Positions 21,349-29,153 of a DNA stretch of 29,153 bases are shown in pieces. The DNA is from JBBRNH01 sp038230415 (GTDB taxonomy: Bacteria > Bacteroidota > Bacteroidia > Cytophagales > Spirosomataceae): the NCBI GenBank assembly GCA_038230415.1, contig JBBRNH010000078.1, forward strand, positions 1 to 29,153, given 5' to 3'. How positions within the stretch are numbered: position 1 is the first letter of the stretch; each line of letters begins with the position of its first letter. Position numbers and translations under genes: made by a program. The notes beneath the pieces were generated by a model, which saw only the letters and a program-made list of their open reading frames with translations, was not told where the DNA came from and ran no database searches.

Positions 21349-22952
21349 TGAATCCCAACAACTGGCATCCTTATCCGCGCTATGGCGTGGCGGCTGCAAT
21401 GGTAGCGCAGCAGGAACAATTACTCGATTTTACAAGCTCCGAAGCACTGATTAAACTGGCAATTAAAACGCTGAAAGCGGGGCTAAATGCGTACTCGCTT
21501 TATACACTTGGCGACCCTAAAACAGAGCTTACACTGGCGTTTCGTTATTTAGAACGAGCCGACGTAAATCCGGGGAGTGCCAATAATCAAAGTAGCAAAA
21601 CCGGCTACTTTTTAGCCCCTCACGTGCTGACCAGCAATAATGCGGCAGATGCAGCGAAAGAAATTCGCCAACTTATTGACTTACTGGAAACGAAGGACAT
21701 AAACCCGGCTAAATCGTATGAGTTGAAGCGGTCGTTTGCGCCCATGATTGCCAAACTCAATAATGGCAATGCGTCAATGTCAAATCCGCGAGTTGGGTTG
21801 CTGGAAGCCGCGTTTACGGCTGTGGCTACCCTAACCGACTTAAAACCATCTGTTTACGCCCCACACAAAAAGGACGAATTTTGCAATTTTGGCATTATTC
21901 CCGATTTGCCATTGTGTGAAGAAGGTTCACCTTCAGTGCGTCCCTTAATTGAATTTGTAGAGGTATTCCGGGATTTAAGCCAAAACTACGACGAGACCGG
22001 CAAGTACGTGGCTACCGTAAATCCCGACAAAAAAGTATACGCCCGGCCCGGAATCTTTTTTGGTAATTATCCCGGCGCGGCCAAAAGCGGCACATTGGGT
22101 GCGGTCAGTTTAGTAGCTGCCATAGGCCGTTGGGCGCGTCAGGAAAACACGTTCCTGCTTGGCGACCCAAGCGATATACTTGCCCAAAAAGTGCTGATGT
22201 ATTTAGCAAACCGTCCGCTGTATATTGTCTCTTACGAAGCAATTCGGCAGGAGTCATTTGGCTCCCATCTGGTTAGTCTGGCTCTCGAAAACGACCTGAG
22301 CGATATTAACAAAGCAATGAATGCTGTTCGATTGCTGGGAATTGATGCCAAAGACAAATATAAAAGTACTAACTGGCAAACGTTCAGACTGATGAGCGAC
22401 CGATTCCTGCGGCTGTACACATCCGCTTCATTTCAGGATTTCATGGCTTTCCGGGCCGAATATCCTGCCGCCTTAAAACCTTTACTTGAACACTATATGA
22501 CACAACAATCCAACCACTTAAGTCGGGCTATTATTCAGTCTGCCCGTGCCTACGGCGAATCGCTGAATTTTTCGGCCTATAAAGCGGCCAAAGAAGAAAT
22601 GGACGAAGACAAGGCCAAAGAGCGCAAAGGCCGCACATTGAGCGAATACAAAGACCGGATTCTGACCCAGTTTGAAAGTACAATTGGCAGTGCCAAATCC
22701 AGCGCGGCTCTGCTCTCGCAGTTAGGTACAATTGCCGGGAGGTTGACACACCGCGAAATCAGCCCCGAAGCCGGGGAATTTATGGAAGCCGTACTGACAG
22801 GTGACGTGCCAATGGACGAAGCCAAAAACCTGATTACGGCCTTTATGCGGCTCAGTACCTTCAAGTCAAAAATCAGTGAACCACTTGGCGAACCAATCGC
22901 CGATGATGACACCCCCGAATCAGTCGAAACCGAACCAGCAACCGAAAATTAA
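21348..22952 (+). CDS. cas8: Cas8-like large subunit of Cascade
   Basis: The ATG at 21348 overlaps the cas5 stop. The 534-residue product has the length and position of the I-B large subunit. It has no nuclease motif. The C-terminal third is helical and charged (YKAAKEEMDEDKAKERKGRTLSEYKDRILTQFESTIG) and ends in an acidic tail, as in large subunits with a fused small-subunit-like helical bundle. Cas8 recognises the PAM and recruits Cas3. I assign it from context, since sequence conservation in the family is low. It may belong to the Bacteroidota (Porphyromonas-type) branch of type I-B. Confidence 0.7.
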   Translation: MNPNNWHPYPRYGVAAAMVAQQEQLLDFTSSEALIKLAIKTLKAGLNAYSLYTLGDPKTELTLAFRYLERADVNPGSANNQSSKTGYFLAPHVLTSNNAADAAKEIRQLIDLLETKDINPAKSYELKRSFAPMIAKLNNGNASMSNPRVGLLEAAFTAVATLTDLKPSVYAPHKKDEFCNFGIIPDLPLCEEGSPSVRPLIEFVEVFRDLSQNYDETGKYVATVNPDKKVYARPGIFFGNYPGAAKSGTLGAVSLVAAIGRWARQENTFLLGDPSDILAQKVLMYLANRPLYIVSYEAIRQESFGSHLVSLALENDLSDINKAMNAVRLLGIDAKDKYKSTNWQTFRLMSDRFLRLYTSASFQDFMAFRAEYPAALKPLLEHYMTQQSNHLSRAIIQSARAYGESLNFSAYKAAKEEMDEDKAKERKGRTLSEYKDRILTQFESTIGSAKSSAALLSQLGTIAGRLTHREISPEAGEFMEAVLTGDVPMDEAKNLITAFMRLSTFKSKISEPLGEPIADDDTPESVETEPATEN

Positions 22953-22965
22953 TCCTGATAAAACC

Positions 22966-23880
22966 ATGACCATCAAATCAATCACCGTAACGCTCGTTGC
23001 GCCCATGTCTGACCATGCCGCCAACCGGGGCGAAAAATTACTCGGCAATGCTTCGTCTATCAAACGCCGACCCGACGGACGGGCTTATATCTCCGGGCAG
23101 ATGCAACGTCACGCGCTGTTCAGTGCGGTTGAGCGGCTCAACAACGACGACCCGCAAGGCACCTACGTGGCTAATGGCGATGGCCCGTCAACCCGAATCG
23201 AAATTGATCTGCGAAGTGATTTGGGCGGCTACTTAGATACCAACAAAGGCGAATATTCAGGTCGCCGAACCGCCCCTCTGACGGCCACCCCCGCCGTAGC
23301 CTGTGCCACAAGCGACATTGGCCGGGATTTGCTGGTTCGGCTCAAGCAAAACTCCGATGCTGAATCGGAACAAAAGCAGGCATTGGCAACCAACGAGTTT
23401 AGCCAACGCGACGACATGGCGATGAGTTTCCATTTAGACATCGGGGCAATTGGTGTTCGGAAACACTACACTTATGAAACCGAGCAACACGTGGCAACAC
23501 AATACGACAACTTTATTACAAACGCAGAACACCGTCGTCGGGTGGCGTTATTTCTGGAAGCTACGCGCTCCATGACCGACTATGCCAATCAGGCCCGGCA
23601 AGCCACATCGGGCGAACCGCAAAAAGTATTGATTGTGCTGGATACTAAAATGAGCCGGAAAGCGGCCCGTTATTTTGCACCAGAAACGACCGAAACCGAG
23701 CGAGGAAACCTGCTGACTGAATTAAAAGCCCGTGATGCCCAATACTTTTTGGGTGATGACACCCAGGAAACAGATGAAGCCAATCAGCAATACAGCGTTG
23801 ATATGGCCTACCAAAAGGCGACCGAAACACTAACGAACGAGACGCTGTATCGCCCGGCAAATTTCGCAAAAACGGTGTAA
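22966..23880 (+). CDS. cas7: Cas7 (DevR/Cst2-type) backbone subunit
   Basis: The ATG at 22966, 13 bp after cas8, gives 304 residues. The N-terminus MTIKSITVTLVAPMSDHAANRGEKL and the motif RRPDGRAYISGQMQRHALFS (residues 34-53) are the signature of DevR/Cst2-type Cas7 proteins. Cas7 coats the spacer part of the crRNA in multiple copies. The last residue is followed after one base by the cas3 start, so the genes are co-translated from one mRNA. Confidence 0.85.
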   Translation: MTIKSITVTLVAPMSDHAANRGEKLLGNASSIKRRPDGRAYISGQMQRHALFSAVERLNNDDPQGTYVANGDGPSTRIEIDLRSDLGGYLDTNKGEYSGRRTAPLTATPAVACATSDIGRDLLVRLKQNSDAESEQKQALATNEFSQRDDMAMSFHLDIGAIGVRKHYTYETEQHVATQYDNFITNAEHRRRVALFLEATRSMTDYANQARQATSGEPQKVLIVLDTKMSRKAARYFAPETTETERGNLLTELKARDAQYFLGDDTQETDEANQQYSVDMAYQKATETLTNETLYRPANFAKTV

Positions 23881-23881
23881 C

Positions 23882-26398
23882 ATGATTGCACTTGCCAAAC
23901 CTTCCGGCATTACGCTTCGAGACCACGTTCGGCACGTGGAGGATCACGCCAAGAAACTTTTGACCGTTTGGCCGTTTCTGGCTGTAAAATACCACCGGCT
24001 TACTGAGGGTAAATCCTTGTCGGATTCGGTTGGCAAAGCGGCCCTTTGGCACGACGAAGGGAAGCGGTACCCAAATTGGCAAACCGCTTGCCAAAGAGAT
24101 TATGTCCAGTATCAGCAATGGCTAAAAGAGAACGGCTTTGACCCATTGCTGATTGATGCGGCCCGGTATCGGCAATACGAGTGGGCGATGAAACAACAAA
24201 ACAAAGCCGTTGGCAAACACTTGCGCGATGCTGCGTTCAGGCATGAGTTTGGCTCACTTAAAACGGTGCTTGATAAAAAGATCGGTTTGTCTTTCGCCGA
24301 ACTTACGGCTATTGCTGCCCATCACGGAAAACTGGGCAAACGGCACGAAAAACGGTGGCGGCAAGACGGTGGGCTTACCAAAGACGGAAAGCCAGTTTTT
24401 CTGGATTACTGGGCTAAATTTATCAGCCACGAAAAAAAATTAGCTCAGTACGACCCCAACCGCTGGGAAAAACTGCTGCTGGCTCGCTACGAAATTGCGG
24501 CTGTCCGGTCGCTGTTGCAATTGGCTGATACACGGGCCAGCCGCGAAGAAGCCGAAGGCAAATTGGCTCCGATTATGCCTTTCGACTATGAATTTCCGTA
24601 TCAAGACGACAATCAAAAGCCTAAATACCGGGGTGTTCAGGAAACTGCTTTAGAACTGGCACTGACCGACCAATGGTGTTCTATTCTGCGTGCGCCAACG
24701 GGCAGTGGCAAAACTGATGCGGCTTTGTTATGGGGGCAAAAGCAAATTGAGAAAAAGTGGGCCGACCGTCTTATCATCGCCATGCCGACCCGCTTCACCT
24801 CAAATGCGCTGGCGTTGAATGTTGAAAAGAACGTTAGCAATACAGGGTTATATCATTCGAGCGCACGGTTTACACAAGAGGCTAAACGCAAGAAGAACGG
24901 TGAAAAACTTTCAGATAAAGAGAAGCGAGAATTAAAAGAGTATGTGAGAGAGCAGCAACGGTTGGCGCAACTACTGGCAACGCCCGTCACCGTCTGCACC
25001 ATTGATCACCTGCTCATTAGCCTGACCGGAACCGCAGAACACCACCACAGCAGCTTTTTCTTTCTGGCAAACAGCGCGGTGGTTTTCGATGAGGCCGATT
25101 TTTATGACCCGTTTGTTCAGGCCAATTTAACGGTGCTGCTTCGGGCATTACGGATTTTGCAGGTGCCGGTGCTAATCATGAGTGCAACTGTTCCTGATTC
25201 AGCTTGCGCGTTATACGACGTAACGCAAGGCATTAAAGAGCCAGAGACAAACGAGCCGCCACCAAAACGGGCGTTGGCCTGGGCAGGTAAGCCAATGTCC
25301 ATAACCGTTGGCGAAATCGAATACAATGGCTTGTCGGTAGCAGAAACAGCGGATGACGTGGCCGATGTACTACAAAAAATGGTAGATGACCGGCACGGTA
25401 TTATCTATGCCAACACCGTTGAACGGGCATTGATGTACTACAATTGGTTTGATAAAAACGCAAAGGGTCAGGAAGTTATCCTGTATCACAGCCGATTTAC
25501 GGAACCTGACAAAGGGTTGATTGAAGACCGATTGCTAAAAACGTTGGGGAAAGAAATTTGGACAACACCCAACACAACTCCAAACCCGCAGGCAATCGCT
25601 ATTTTGACGCAAATTGGAGAAATGAGCATCAATATCAGTGCGTCTATAATGCTGTCTGATTTATGCCCCTGGGATAGACTGGCTCAACGGCTGGGGCGTT
25701 TGAATCGGTTTGGTAAGGATGATAAAGCGGTTGCTTATTTGACGGTTCCATATAAAAAAGAAAGAGTTTATCCTGCCCCGTATGGCAAATTAGTTGAGCG
25801 AAAGTGGGAGCTAACTCCTGCTTTTGGGAACACACTGGCATCTGTATTCGCCATGATTCCTAAAGGCAGTTCAGAGCCGATTGAACCTCAGAAACTGGTA
25901 GATAAGGTAAACGAACTGTATCCTGAATTAGCCGCGTTTCCTGACAAAGCCGCCGATAACCGCGACCGGCTTTATAGTCTGATGCTGGATAACTGGCTGA
26001 TTGTGCCAGACCGTAGCGTGGACGAAGACGCGGGAACCATATCGGTGGTTTGGCGCAGCCGGGACATTGAACAGCACCGGACAATTTTTACGCAACCGCC
26101 ATTAGACTTCAAGAATTTTAATGAGTATCAAGACTTTGCGTTGCAATATGGCGTATCCTGCCCGAACTGGATGGTCGATAAAGAATTGCGTCGGAAAGAG
26201 GAATCTCGGATCACCTGCGTCACGGTTTTTATTGATGATGAACCAACAAAATTGCTATACACCGAATACTACGAATCATGGACAGCCAGCGATAGTGGAC
26301 GAATCGAGGGTTATATAAAGCCTGATAAACCAAAACGCGGCATGGCATTTTTGTATGAACGTAGTAAAGAAAATCCCGAAGATGGCGATGGCGAATAA
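23882..26398 (+). CDS. cas3: Cas3 HD nuclease-helicase
   Basis: The protein has 838 residues. The N-terminal HD nuclease domain (~1-230) has HVRHVEDHAKK, His57-Asp58 in KAALWHDEGK, AAHHGKLG and a late Asp in LADTRAS. The SF2 helicase follows: Walker A APTGSGKTD at ~270, DEAD-type box FDEADFYD at ~402, motif III LIMSATVP, and motif VI QRLGRLNRFGK at ~602. All catalytic motifs look intact. Cas3 is recruited by Cascade to nick and unwind target DNA. A partial match, as predicted for the mini-array target, would not recruit it. The 3' end overlaps cas4 by 11 bp. Confidence 0.95.
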   Translation: MIALAKPSGITLRDHVRHVEDHAKKLLTVWPFLAVKYHRLTEGKSLSDSVGKAALWHDEGKRYPNWQTACQRDYVQYQQWLKENGFDPLLIDAARYRQYEWAMKQQNKAVGKHLRDAAFRHEFGSLKTVLDKKIGLSFAELTAIAAHHGKLGKRHEKRWRQDGGLTKDGKPVFLDYWAKFISHEKKLAQYDPNRWEKLLLARYEIAAVRSLLQLADTRASREEAEGKLAPIMPFDYEFPYQDDNQKPKYRGVQETALELALTDQWCSILRAPTGSGKTDAALLWGQKQIEKKWADRLIIAMPTRFTSNALALNVEKNVSNTGLYHSSARFTQEAKRKKNGEKLSDKEKRELKEYVREQQRLAQLLATPVTVCTIDHLLISLTGTAEHHHSSFFFLANSAVVFDEADFYDPFVQANLTVLLRALRILQVPVLIMSATVPDSACALYDVTQGIKEPETNEPPPKRALAWAGKPMSITVGEIEYNGLSVAETADDVADVLQKMVDDRHGIIYANTVERALMYYNWFDKNAKGQEVILYHSRFTEPDKGLIEDRLLKTLGKEIWTTPNTTPNPQAIAILTQIGEMSINISASIMLSDLCPWDRLAQRLGRLNRFGKDDKAVAYLTVPYKKERVYPAPYGKLVERKWELTPAFGNTLASVFAMIPKGSSEPIEPQKLVDKVNELYPELAAFPDKAADNRDRLYSLMLDNWLIVPDRSVDEDAGTISVVWRSRDIEQHRTIFTQPPLDFKNFNEYQDFALQYGVSCPNWMVDKELRRKEESRITCVTVFIDDEPTKLLYTEYYESWTASDSGRIEGYIKPDKPKRGMAFLYERSKENPEDGDGE

Positions 26399-26933
26399 CC
26401 TCCGCATCGGCGGGATGCTCGTGGGCTACTACCGAATCTGCCCCCGCAAGGCGTGGCTCTCGATGCGGGGGATTTGGATGGAGCAGGAGTCAGACACGGT
26501 GGCCTTAGGTCGGCTGCTCGACGAGGGGAGTTACCAACGCGCCGACAAGCACCTCACCATCGAAGCCGAAGCCCCGGACGGAACGGCCCTGGTGGGCAAA
26601 ATAGACCGGGCTAATCTGCGCGAAGGAATGCTGCACGAAACCAAGAAAGGCCGCTCCTGCGAAGACGCGCATTACTGGCAAGTCCGGTTTTATCTGTGGC
26701 TGCTCACCCTAAACGGGGTGACACGGGCCGATGGGTCGCGTTTTCGGGGGCAGTTGGATTACCCGCTCCTGCGCCGAACCGAAACCGTGATGCTCGACCC
26801 CGAACACGAAACGGAACTGGCCGTGACGGTAGCGGCTATACGTGATTTAGCCGGGCAGGAAACGCCACCCGTCCGGCTCACCAAACGGTCGTTTTGCGCC
26901 AAATGTGCTTACGAAGAACTCTGTTACGGCTGA
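26388..26933 (+). CDS. cas4: Cas4 RecB-like nuclease with Fe-S cluster
   Basis: The ATG at 26388 (181 residues) overlaps the end of cas3; ATG 26382 or 26355 is also possible. Four cysteines place the Fe-S cluster: Cys18 in YYRICPRKAW and Cys170, Cys173, Cys179 in FCAKCAYEELCYG. The nuclease core has Asp73 in LVGKIDRAN and Glu84-x-Lys86 in LHETKKG. Cas4 trims prespacers and selects those with a PAM. All key residues are present. Confidence 0.9.
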   Translation: MANNLRIGGMLVGYYRICPRKAWLSMRGIWMEQESDTVALGRLLDEGSYQRADKHLTIEAEAPDGTALVGKIDRANLREGMLHETKKGRSCEDAHYWQVRFYLWLLTLNGVTRADGSRFRGQLDYPLLRRTETVMLDPEHETELAVTVAAIRDLAGQETPPVRLTKRSFCAKCAYEELCYG

Positions 26934-26941
26934 GAATAGGT

Positions 26942-27017
26942 CACAGAGATACACAGAGTAGATACGGAGATTCACAGAGGAAACTTATACGCTCCGCGTA
27001 TCTCTGTGTTTTCTCCG
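26942..27017. repeat. Dyad-symmetric repeat element between cas4 and cas1
   Basis: Nested inverted sequences: 26942-26952 pairs with 26998-27008 (CACAGAGATAC and its complement), and 26987-26992 pairs with 26996-27001 (ATACGC-TCC-GCGTAT). CACAGAG is repeated three times (26942, 26952, 26973). The pattern is that of an interspersed intergenic repeat. It is the only gap over 100 bp inside the cas operon. Confidence 0.75.
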
Positions 27018-27044
27018 GGTGTCTTGGTTTTCTACCCCATTTTT

Positions 27045-28160
27045 ATGAAAAAACCACACTACTTATTTTCGAGCGGGCGGCTGCGGAGACAGCACAACAC
27101 GCTCTGTTTAGAACGGGCTACGGCAGAACCCACCCCCGATCATACCAACGACCCGAACAACCCCGACGGCCCCGAATCGGGCAACGATGGTATGCCAACT
27201 GTGGAGCCGGACGGAAAACGGGTGCCTTTTGCCGTTGAGACGGTAGACAGCCTGTATGTCTTTGGCGAGGTGGACATCAACACCAAACTCATCTCGTTTC
27301 TGGGGCAGCAGGGGATTCCGGCGTTCTTTTATGATTACTACGGCAACTACACGGCCACGCTTTACCCGCGAGAAGCGCAGCTATCGGGGCGGCTGCACAT
27401 CGAGCAGGCCCGGCATTACCTCAGCCCCAAACGGCGGTTGGTGCTGGCGCGGGCCTTTGTCGAGTCGGCGTTGTTTAACATCGAGCGGGTTATCAAATAC
27501 TACCAGCCCCGGCTCGATGGTGACGCGAAATTAGCCGTGCAGACGACCTTAGCCGACCTCGTGCGCGACCGTGACGCGCTGCCCCTGACGAGCGATATTC
27601 TGACGCTGATGGCCGTGGAAGGCCGGATTCGGAATCGGTATTACCAACTGTGGACGTACTTTCTCGGCCCGGAAGTCTCGGCTAAGTTTCCGTTTAACAA
27701 GCGCGAACGCCAGCCACCGTCGAACGAACTGAACGCGCTCATTTCGTTTGGTAACTCGCTGTGCTACACCACCGTGCTGCGGCAGATTTACCGCACCGCC
27801 CTCGACCCGACGGTGGCGTTTCTGCACGAACCCGGCGACCGGCGGTTTTCGCTCTCGCTCGATCTGGCCGAAGTGTTTAAGCCGTTGTTGGTTGACCGGA
27901 TGATTTTCCGGTTGCTGAAAACCGCCGAAATCCAGCCCAAGCATTTTTCGCCTTACCTCGGCGGTTGTTACCTGACCGAAGCGGGCCGCAAGATTGTGGT
28001 GGCGCACTGGGACGAACGTTTGTTACAAACCGTTCTGCACCGAACGATGAACAAGAAAATATCCTACGAGCGGCTGATTCGGTTAGAGTGTCATAAATTG
28101 GTGCGCCATCTGTGCGATCCGGTGGCCGACCCGTATCAGGGATTTCATATGTGGTGGTGA
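27045..28160 (+). CDS. cas1: Cas1 integrase with an insertion near the N-terminus
   Basis: The ATG at 27045 gives 371 residues starting MKKPHYLFSSGRLRRQHNTL, the usual Cas1 opening. The catalytic residues are Glu192 (LMAVEGRIRNRYY), His261 (FLHEPGDRRFS) and Glu276/Asp273 (LDLAEVFKPLLVDR). Residues ~27-58 are a Pro/Asn/Asp/Gly-rich stretch (EPTPDHTNDPNNPDG) where relatives have only a short loop before the YVFGEVDINTKL strand. Cas1 with Cas2 inserts new spacers. The insertion is in a surface loop of the N-terminal beta domain and should not block catalysis. Confidence 0.92.
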   Translation: MKKPHYLFSSGRLRRQHNTLCLERATAEPTPDHTNDPNNPDGPESGNDGMPTVEPDGKRVPFAVETVDSLYVFGEVDINTKLISFLGQQGIPAFFYDYYGNYTATLYPREAQLSGRLHIEQARHYLSPKRRLVLARAFVESALFNIERVIKYYQPRLDGDAKLAVQTTLADLVRDRDALPLTSDILTLMAVEGRIRNRYYQLWTYFLGPEVSAKFPFNKRERQPPSNELNALISFGNSLCYTTVLRQIYRTALDPTVAFLHEPGDRRFSLSLDLAEVFKPLLVDRMIFRLLKTAEIQPKHFSPYLGGCYLTEAGRKIVVAHWDERLLQTVLHRTMNKKISYERLIRLECHKLVRHLCDPVADPYQGFHMWW

Positions 28161-28184
28161 GTGGCTAACGCGTTCTTTGACATC

Positions 28185-28448
28185 ATGCCTTATCTAATTG
28201 CGGTCTATGACGTGGGCCAGAAGCGCGTCGGTAAAATGCTGAAACTGTTTCGGCGGTATCTGACGTGGGTACAGAACTCGGTCTTTGAGGGCGACTTAAC
28301 CGAAGCCCAGATCAAACAACTCAAGCAGGAAGCCGAAGCGATTATGGCCGAAAACGACGGGGTGATTTTCTACCAGCTCCGCGACGAACGCTACACCGAA
28401 CGCACGGCGTTGGGCGTTGACAAAGCCGAACGCAGCCGGTTTTTGTGA
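28185..28448 (+). CDS. cas2: Cas2, adaptation subunit
   Basis: The ATG at 28185 gives 87 residues (MPYLIAVYDVGQKRVGKMLKLFRRYLTWVQNSVFEG). A GTG at 28161, directly after the cas1 stop, would add 8. The ferredoxin-like fold has the conserved Asp9 at the end of strand 1 and Arg/Lys pairs following it. Cas2 bridges the two Cas1 dimers. It is the last cas gene and lies 225 bp before the first repeat. Confidence 0.92.
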   Translation: MPYLIAVYDVGQKRVGKMLKLFRRYLTWVQNSVFEGDLTEAQIKQLKQEAEAIMAENDGVIFYQLRDERYTERTALGVDKAERSRFL

Positions 28449-28565
28449 GTTCGTGACGCAACACCGGGTCGTCGGCCCCGGCTGAGACAGCGGCTCAGCA
28501 GCCATTTGTTGAGGGTACTGAATCCTAAATGTCTGTTTTGAGCCAATGGACGCGCTTTTTCCGAG

Positions 28566-28612
28566 TCGTCGGCCCCCCGGTGTTTTTACCGCATCGGGGG
28601 CCGACGATTTTT
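28566..28612 (+). terminator. Terminator of the cas operon
   Basis: A 12-bp GC-rich stem (28566-28577 with 28596-28607) encloses a small 4-bp hairpin (28578-28581 with 28588-28591) and is followed by ATTTTTTAT. It ends the cas mRNA before the leader. Confidence 0.85.
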
Positions 28613-28672
28613 TATGGGCTATTTTTCGGAAGAATCATTGTCCATTGCATCAAAACCGCGATTTTCGCGTTG
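28613..28672 (+). promoter_or_regulatory. CRISPR leader, proximal part
   Basis: This is the short AT-richer stretch between the terminator and the first repeat. The array must be transcribed from here or from read-through. No exact TAnnTTTG is found. The leader side is fixed by cas2 upstream and by repeat decay at the far end. Confidence 0.5.
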
Positions 28673-29153
28673 GAATCAATCGCACCTACGGGTATTGAAA
28701 GAATTTACGCCGGTATCGGGTAGGACATGGGAAGTAACGAATCAATCGCACCTACGGGTATTGAAAGCGCCAAACAGTGTCAATGCGTTTTGGCTCAGTT
28801 CAGCCGCGAATCAATCGCACCTACGGGTATTGAAAGGCGGGGTGGGGAGGAGTTACGGGCTGGTGTGTCCTGAACGAATCAATCGCACCTACGGGTATTG
28901 AAAGGTACTTAGAGACCAGAATGAAATCATCGGCAGTCTGAGAATCAATCGCACCTACGGGTATTGAAAGCAAAGCCCGTGACGGGCTGGCCGGTATCGG
29001 CGGGGTGGAATCAATCGCACCTACGGGTATTGAAAGGCTTACAGTTCACCGATGCGGGCATGGAGTTTGATTTGAATCATTCGCACCTAGGGGTATTGAA
29101 TGTAGTCGGCAAATGACCGCTGTATCAAGGTTTTCGTTGAATCGATCGCACCG
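28673..29153 (+). CRISPR. CRISPR array, at least eight repeats, running off the window
   Basis: 29-nt repeats start at 28673, 28739, 28808, 28876, 28942, 29008, 29074 and 29139 (the last truncated by the window). The repeat begins GAATCAATCGCACC and ends GGGTATTGAAAG. Spacers are 37, 40, 39, 37, 37, 37 and 36 nt. The first six repeats are identical. Repeat 7 has three changes (positions 7, 17, 28) and the visible part of repeat 8 has two (positions 6, 15), which marks the leader-distal, old end. The 3' handle ATTGAAAG is of the type I-B style. Orientation is the same as the cas genes. No spacer matches elsewhere in this window by eye. Confidence 0.97.

Overview
The window looks like the chromosome of a member of the Bacteroidota, probably a Spirosoma/Fibrella-like Cytophagales. 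It is GC-rich for the phylum. Genes lack clear Shine-Dalgarno sites, and several upstream regions carry Bacteroidota-type promoter elements (TTTG ... TAnnTTTG). It also has PKD-domain secreted and lipoproteins and a Bacteroidota-style tyrosine recombinase. The assignment comes from style and protein families, not from a search.

Left part (1-7.9 kb, all + strand) is a tightly packed phage- or particle-like structural cluster. It opens with the end of a collagen-like fibre, then a LamG-like protein, a small helical protein, and a run of proteins built from a shared beta-type domain, Thr/Pro linkers and one C-terminal or N-terminal membrane anchor. It also holds a 583-residue protein with a possible barrel domain and a permuted papain-fold (YiiX-like) enzyme. 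A perfect 18-bp stem terminator at 7835-7876 closes it against a convergent three-gene minus-strand group. Next come an M23 metallopeptidase with a membrane anchor, a PIN-domain toxin with its likely antitoxin, a two-span coiled-coil membrane protein, two paralogous PKD proteins, and a tyrosine recombinase. The recombinase is followed by a 430-bp non-coding stretch with iterated GGGGTACA-type repeats and a tRNA-3'-end-like sequence, so this is probably a mobile-element boundary.

Middle part (14.3-19.5 kb) is defence-island-like. It holds a coupled three-gene operon with a TIGR04255-type protein, a YhcG/DUF1016 nuclease, a toxin-antitoxin pair collapsed by an internal deletion, a WYL-domain regulator and a small overlapping gene pair.

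Right part (19.5-29.15 kb) is a complete type I-B-like CRISPR-Cas locus: cas6-cas5-cas8-cas7-cas3-cas4-cas1-cas2, then a terminator, a leader and an array of at least eight 29-nt repeats running off the window. The most notable feature lies upstream of cas6: a degenerate mini-array (repeat-like 19672-19700, a 35-nt pseudo-spacer, repeat-like 19736-19764). The first 13 nt of its pseudo-spacer are identical to a site 93 bp upstream, next to a TAACTTTG promoter element. This is the layout of a CreA/CreR-type regulatory crRNA that would guide Cascade to repress the cas promoter rather than cut DNA. Both pseudo-repeats keep the ACC-UNCG-GGU hairpin and change only the free N of the loop, as expected if Cas6 processing is still selected.
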